The position numbers were made by a program, and so were the translations under genes. Positions 5,969-8,845 of a stretch of 8,845 nucleotides of DNA are shown one piece after another (within the stretch, counting starts at the first letter, position 1; the number at the start of each line of letters is the position of its first letter). The notes under the pieces were generated by a model, which saw only the letters and a list, made by a program, of their open reading frames with translations, was not told where the DNA came from and made no database searches. This stretch comes from Patulibacter sp041648495 (GTDB lineage: Bacteria > Actinomycetota > Thermoleophilia > Solirubrobacterales > Solirubrobacteraceae), in NCBI GenBank assembly GCA_041648495.1, contig JBAZOW010000151.1, forward strand, positions 1-8,845, in the 5' to 3' direction.

Positions 5969-6092
5969 GTCCCTGCACGCTACCCGGCCGCGCCGTCGTA
6001 CGAGTTCGCCGAGCGGATCGCCGGTGACCGCCGTTCGCACCACGGGGGTCGCGGGTGGTAGACGGATGCGCACAGTGCGATGATCGACCGAG

Positions 6093-7385
6093 ATGTCCTC
6101 CGCCAACGTCGAGCCGCCCCGAGGATTCGGACCCCGCCGCGGTTGGCGTGCGCCGAAGGGCGGAACGGGCCGACCGGCACGCCGAACACGCTCGGCAGGG
6201 GACCGTCTACGCGAGGCTCCCGCCCCGGCTCGGGCGACCGACTCCGACCCGGGGTCGCTCGCCGGGCCGATCGCCCGACTGCTCGACCTGACCGATGACG
6301 AGGCCGAGCGGGCCGCCGCGTTCGACCTGCCCGCCCCCGGATCGCCGTCGGCACTGACCGGGTTGGCCGACGTGGCGCGGCAGCTGCTCGCCGATGCCCG
6401 TCAGGCCATCGCTCGCGCCGAGCAGGCCACCGAGAACGCCAACCGCCAACGTGCCCGGGACGCCCAGCGAGCGCAGACCCGCGTCGAGCGAGCCGACGAG
6501 CGGGCTCGCCGTCACGAGCGCAAGGCGGTGGCCGAGCAGGGCGAGCGGCAACGCCTGGCCGGTGAGCTCGAACGTACTCAGGCGCGGTCGACCGCGGTCG
6601 GGGCCGAGAGCGAGCACCTGCGCCAGCAACTCGACATGCTGCGCAAGCGGCCCGAGCGATCGAACGACGCGTCCGGTTCCACCGACGGCGCGCAGGTGGC
6701 CGGCCTCCTCGCCCGGATCGCCGCGCTGGAGCAGCAGCAGGAGCAGCGGTCCCTACTGGTCGAGCACCTGATCGACCGCAGCGAGCTGGCCGAGGCCGAG
6801 GCCGAGCGGCTGCTCGTGTCGGCCCGCAACCTGCGGCGGCTGGCGCTCGAGGCCGGGGCGTCCGAGGTCGACCTGGTCGACCCCGAGGACCAAGCGCCGC
6901 TGGACGCGGGCGCGTTGCCGGCGGTGCGGACGGTGCTGGAGGCGGTCGAGTTGGCCGCCGCCCACGCCGAGCACCTGATCTACACCGAGCGCGCGTTCGA
7001 GACCGCCCGCACCGCGCCGTACAGCGAGCCGCAGAAGCTGCTGCGGGATCTCGTAGCGCTCGACCGGGTCGCCGCGGCGTGGGCCGTCGAGGGCGGGGTC
7101 GGTCGGCCGATGCGCGACATCGCAGTCGAGCAGCAGCTGGACTGGGCGGACGACGTCAGCGATGCCGCTCGCGGCCAGCACCCCCACGAGTACCTGTTCA
7201 GCCACGATGGTCGCCAGCTCTGGGCCGGCCCGCACGTCCGCGTCGCCAACGGCCGCGGCCTCCAACGGGTCTGCCGGATCTACATGGCCCTGGTCAAGGG
7301 CGGCGAAGCCGACCTGGCGGGTCTCCCCCGCGGCATCTACGTCGGCCCCGTCGGCCGGCACCTGAGCGACTCGACGAGTGGGTGA
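6093..7385 (+). CDS. coiled-coil protein with conserved C-terminal domain, function unknown
   Basis: A 430-residue soluble protein. Residues 1-55 are Arg/Pro/Gly-rich and probably disordered. Residues 95-185 are a long heptad-rich, highly charged coiled coil (Ala/Glu/Arg/Gln), interrupted by a Ser/Asp/Gly hinge (188-200) and resumed at 202-250. Residues 275-428 form a compact domain containing LDRVAAAWA (323-331), QHPHEY (362-367), GPHVRVANG (379-387), RIYMALV (395-401) and a terminal IYVGPVGRHLSDSTS. The ending resembles, from memory, the last part of many uncharacterised actinobacterial proteins (pattern IYvG.iGrHL..t.T); that family has no role I can name. No catalytic motif or membrane segment is visible. 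The ATG at 6093 has only a weak purine stretch upstream. It is divergent from FKBP across a 124-bp gap. A structural, scaffold or signalling role is speculative. Confidence 0.85.
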   Translation: MSSANVEPPRGFGPRRGWRAPKGGTGRPARRTRSAGDRLREAPAPARATDSDPGSLAGPIARLLDLTDDEAERAAAFDLPAPGSPSALTGLADVARQLLADARQAIARAEQATENANRQRARDAQRAQTRVERADERARRHERKAVAEQGERQRLAGELERTQARSTAVGAESEHLRQQLDMLRKRPERSNDASGSTDGAQVAGLLARIAALEQQQEQRSLLVEHLIDRSELAEAEAERLLVSARNLRRLALEAGASEVDLVDPEDQAPLDAGALPAVRTVLEAVELAAAHAEHLIYTERAFETARTAPYSEPQKLLRDLVALDRVAAAWAVEGGVGRPMRDIAVEQQLDWADDVSDAARGQHPHEYLFSHDGRQLWAGPHVRVANGRGLQRVCRIYMALVKGGEADLAGLPRGIYVGPVGRHLSDSTSG

Positions 7386-7400
7386 CGCGAGGTCGCCGGA

Positions 7401-7598
7401 CTACTGCCCTGCTGCCCAGGGGGTCTCGCGCTCGAACAGCTCACGCATCGCAGGAGAAGGCTGCGCGTCCGCATCGAGCACTTCAAGGAACGCACGTGCG
7501 CTTTCGTCGCCCAAGTTGATCTCGCCTCGTTCGCGAAGCACTTCGGTCTCGCCTGTTCGCCGCCCGTCGTCGCCCGTCCGGACCTCGACGCGCCGCAT
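7401..7598 (-). pseudogene. remnant of a DUF1778/TacA-like antitoxin lacking most of its RHH domain
   Basis: A 65-residue frame starting MRRVEVRT and ending INLGDESARAFLEVLDADAQ-PSPAMRELFERETPW. The second half matches the pattern I know from the C-terminal, toxin-wrapping part of DUF1778 antitoxins (V/I-x-L-s-x-x-D/S-x-x-x-F-x-x-x-L-D-x-P-x-x-P-n-x-x-L-r-x-L). The first residues fit the opening beta strand of the ribbon-helix-helix DNA-binding domain. About 25 residues that should form the two helices are missing between them, so an internal deletion is likely. No acetyltransferase toxin gene lies downstream on the minus strand, where the convergent coiled-coil gene ends 15 bp away. An in-frame GTG at 7631 could extend it by 11 residues. 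It could still be a short functional protein; the family assignment is moderate. Confidence 0.45.
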
Positions 7599-7712
7599 CG
7601 TTGCTCTCGTGTCCACGCCCGGAGACTGCACGCATATGAGCTGTCAGTCAAACGAATGGCCTCGAACGGGACGGCCTCGAGCGCAGCCAATACGCACGAT
7701 GCTTATCCCGTA

Positions 7713-7718
7713 TACGAT
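7713..7718 (+). promoter_or_regulatory. -10 element for a leaderless transcript of the zinc-motif protein
   Basis: TACGAT fits the actinobacterial TAnnnT -10 pattern and ends 6 nt before the A of the ATG at 7725, exactly where transcription should begin. Together with the absence of any ribosome binding site before that ATG, this predicts an mRNA that starts with its start codon. No clear -35 is seen. Confidence 0.45.
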
Positions 7719-7724
7719 CGCGTA

Positions 7725-7955
7725 ATGCCCGAGACCGTGTGCCCATATTGCGACGGGGACAAGCGCATTCCCGGCGGAGCGCAAGACCGACGCACAGATC
7801 TCGAGGGTTACCGACGTTGCCCGCGCTGCAACGGAACGGGCGCCCTCGGACCGGCTGCCGCCGAAAGTCCGACGTGCGCGAAGACCGTAACGCCCTCCCC
7901 CCATCGAAAGTGCACACTGCCGCGAGGGCACCTCGGCCCTTGCAGCAATCTTTAG
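7725..7955 (+). CDS. small protein with two zinc-binding clusters
   Basis: A 76-residue protein. The first cluster is Cys6-x2-Cys9 plus Cys32-x2-Cys35 in the form CPYCDG...CPRCNGTG, the repeat type found in the DnaJ central domain and related zinc ribbons. The second is Cys51, Cys63, His69 and Cys73 in CTLPRGHLGPC, a pattern seen in short actinobacterial and phage proteins. Each set of four could hold one zinc ion. The frame is open from 7656, but the added 23 residues lack the composition of the rest, and the ATG at 7725 sits at the predicted transcript start, so I prefer it. It is flanked by an antitoxin remnant and by the convergent tRNA-Trp. A role in nucleic-acid or protein binding is inference; no named family recognised. 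Confidence 0.65.
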   Translation: MPETVCPYCDGDKRIPGGAQDRRTDLEGYRRCPRCNGTGALGPAAAESPTCAKTVTPSPHRKCTLPRGHLGPCSNL

Positions 7956-8003
7956 ACGTTACGTTCGACTGCTCAAGCGACCAAATTCGTCGCCGTGATG
8001 AGG

Positions 8004-8074
8004 CGGGGGATGGAGGAATCGAACCTCCCGTTACGGTTTTGGAGACCGTCGTGTTACCGATACACTAATCCCCC
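8004..8074 (-). tRNA. tRNA-Trp (anticodon CCA), minimal D-loop
   Basis: A 71-nt cloverleaf. The acceptor stem GGGGGAT pairs with ATCCCCC with no mismatch. The D arm is GTGT-ATCGGTA-ACAC with only 7 loop bases. The anticodon stem ACGGT/ACCGT encloses loop CTCCAAA with anticodon CCA. The variable loop is 4 nt (AACG), the T arm is GGAGG-TTCGATT-CCTCC and the discriminator is G, as expected by tryptophanyl-tRNA synthetase. CC but not the final A is encoded (CCT follows). The gene stands alone here, not beside secE-nusG where the tRNA-Trp of many bacteria lies. I see no clear terminator downstream (below 8004). Confidence 0.93.
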
Positions 8075-8085
8075 GCGGACGGCTG

Positions 8086-8091
8086 ATAGTA
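8086..8091 (-). promoter_or_regulatory. -10 element of the tRNA-Trp promoter
   Basis: Read on the minus strand, TACTAT lies 12-17 nt upstream of the tRNA 5' end and fits TAnnnT. The implied transcript start near 8079 gives a leader of about 5 nt, the same geometry as at tRNA-Glu. No good -35 is visible. Confidence 0.45.
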
Positions 8092-8195
8092 CCGATTGCG
8101 GCGGCTCGTTCGTCGTGCGGTCGCGACTCGTCCCGACCTCCGGACCGACGGCTCACTCCGTCTATGCGGAGCCTCCCCCGGTCCTTTCGTGACCG

Positions 8196-8708
8196 CTACC
8201 GCGGCAGCTCGCAGGTCCGTGTGTCGTCGCTGCCCCGGACGGTGATCGCCAGGCTCGTGGCCTCGCCGACCTGCGCGTCGTAGGCCCCCTGGCGAGCCTG
8301 CTCGCACCACAGGTCGATCAGCGCCGGGTCGTCGGCGATCGCGCTGGCGGGCTCGTCCGCGGTGCCCGGGGTGATCGTCGGCTGGACGCCGCCCGCGGTG
8401 CCCTCGGGTCCATCGGATCCCCCCGACGGGCTCACACCGCCGCTCGGCACCGCGTCGTCGGCATCGGTCCCGCCGCTTCCGGAGGCTTCCGGCTGCGGAC
8501 CCTCACCCTCGCTGGGCGTCGTCGCGGTGGGCGCGGTCGCGGTGCCCTCGCTCGTGGTCGTGCCGGTGGCGTCCGAGCCGGTCGTGGCCGGGGCGGGAGC
8601 CGTCGGCAACGTCGTCATCGACGAGGACTGCTCGTCGTCCGACCCGCACGCCGACAGGCCGAGGGCGCAGAGCGCTAGAACAAGGGCCGCGGAACGAGAG
8701 AAACGCAT
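8196..8708 (-). CDS. secreted lipoprotein with Ser/Thr/Gly/Pro-rich linker, function unknown
   Basis: A 170-residue protein with a textbook lipoprotein signal: basic MRFSR, hydrophobic core (residues 7-17) and lipobox Leu18-Ser-Ala-Cys21, so Cys21 should be lipid-modified and the protein anchored outside the cytoplasmic membrane. Residues 22-115 are a low-complexity, acidic Ser/Thr/Gly/Pro/Ala tether. The last ~55 residues look folded and contain two cysteines, Cys135 and Cys166, that could form a disulphide. The tether suggests this small domain is held away from the membrane. The frame is open to a TTG at 8756, but the signal peptide fixes the ATG at 8708, which lacks an obvious ribosome binding site. 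The family of the C-terminal domain is not recognised. Confidence 0.85.
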   Translation of the reverse strand: MRFSRSAALVLALCALGLSACGSDDEQSSSMTTLPTAPAPATTGSDATGTTTSEGTATAPTATTPSEGEGPQPEASGSGGTDADDAVPSGGVSPSGGSDGPEGTAGGVQPTITPGTADEPASAIADDPALIDLWCEQARQGAYDAQVGEATSLAITVRGSDDTRTCELPR

Positions 8709-8747
8709 GCTCAGGTGATAGCGCGTGGTGCGGACCGATGGGGCGAT

Positions 8748-8759
8748 CGGTTGCAACCG
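8748..8759. promoter_or_regulatory. 12-bp palindrome upstream of the lipoprotein gene
   Basis: CGGTTGCAACCG is a perfect palindrome in the 58-bp gap between the minus-strand gene entering from the right and the lipoprotein start. Its position fits an operator, but a 12-bp palindrome is expected by chance a couple of times in a window this size. Confidence 0.2.
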
Positions 8760-8766
8760 TGCGCGA

Positions 8767-8845
8767 TCAGGCCGGCGGCGGCGTGCGCTCGCCGGTGACC
8801 CGCGCGCCGGCGGCGGCGCGCAGCCGGCGAACGGCCACGCCGTCG
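8767..8845 (-). CDS. C-terminal end of a gene running off the window
   Basis: Reading the minus strand from the right edge, 25 codons are open (beginning DGVAVRRLRAAAGARV and ending TPPPA) before a TGA at 8767-8769. GC-rich third positions and the lack of stops fit the end of a real gene just upstream of and co-directional with the lipoprotein gene. The fragment is too short to name a family. A chance open frame in GC-rich DNA cannot be excluded. Confidence 0.4.
   Translation of the reverse strand, partial: DGVAVRRLRAAAGARVTGERTPPPA

Noticed and set aside
5969..6106. N-terminal extension of the FKBP to 6106
   Set aside because: The extra 46 residues are Arg-rich and unlike FKBP proteins, and the ATG at 5968 gives the usual single-domain length.
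7378..7725. Plus-strand 115-codon Ser/Arg-rich frame
   Set aside because: Composition is that of a mirror frame, and the minus strand here carries the antitoxin-like pattern.
1..8845. CRISPR array or complete toxin-antitoxin, restriction or other defence system
   Set aside because: No regularly spaced short repeats were seen, and no toxin, nuclease, methyltransferase or helicase motif is present in any credible gene.

Overview
This is a high-GC chromosomal window, most likely from an actinomycete-type bacterium. The protein style (Ala/Arg-rich, leaderless-looking starts, very few strong Shine-Dalgarno sequences) would fit Thermoleophilia/Solirubrobacterales, but that placement is inference only. 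Three tRNA genes (Glu-CTC, Leu-CAG, Trp-CCA) split it into an accessory left part and a more housekeeping-like right part.

Left part (1-4224), accessory. A small winged-helix-like protein (94-399, +) converges on a large, unrecognised modular protein (1992-430, -). The latter is built from two copies of a roughly 155-residue module plus extra C-terminal units, and looks like a tandem DNA-binding array. Divergent from it is a DDE transposase with an internal four-cysteine zinc ribbon (2241-3995, +), probably an insertion sequence whose ends I can only place tentatively. The 248-bp divergent gap holds a perfect 15-nt palindrome. The 3' end of the tRNA-Glu gene faces this accessory block, the usual geometry of a tRNA-integrated island, but I found no second attachment-site copy in the window.

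Middle (4225-4675): tRNA-Glu (-) with its promoter and a terminator, then tRNA-Leu (+) with a strong hairpin terminator. Next to that terminator is a perfect 16-bp-arm inverted repeat, just past the end of the VOC gene.

Right part (4675-8845). A tight minus-strand cluster runs FKBP-type peptidyl-prolyl isomerase, AraC-type regulator (DNA-binding domain only), VOC/glyoxalase-fold protein, with gaps of 13 and 39 bp. Divergent from it is a long coiled-coil protein with a conserved-looking C-terminal domain (6093-7385, +). Then come a minus-strand remnant resembling the C-terminal half of a DUF1778/TacA antitoxin without its DNA-binding part, a 76-residue protein with two zinc-binding clusters that appears to be translated from a leaderless mRNA, and a 71-nt tRNA-Trp (-) with a minimal D-loop. 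A minus-strand secreted lipoprotein with a long Ser/Thr/Gly/Pro linker follows, and the last codons of another minus-strand gene run off the right edge.

No complete defence or biosynthetic system is demonstrable. The best candidates for undescribed biology are the modular repeat protein with its convergent winged-helix neighbour, and the coiled-coil protein.
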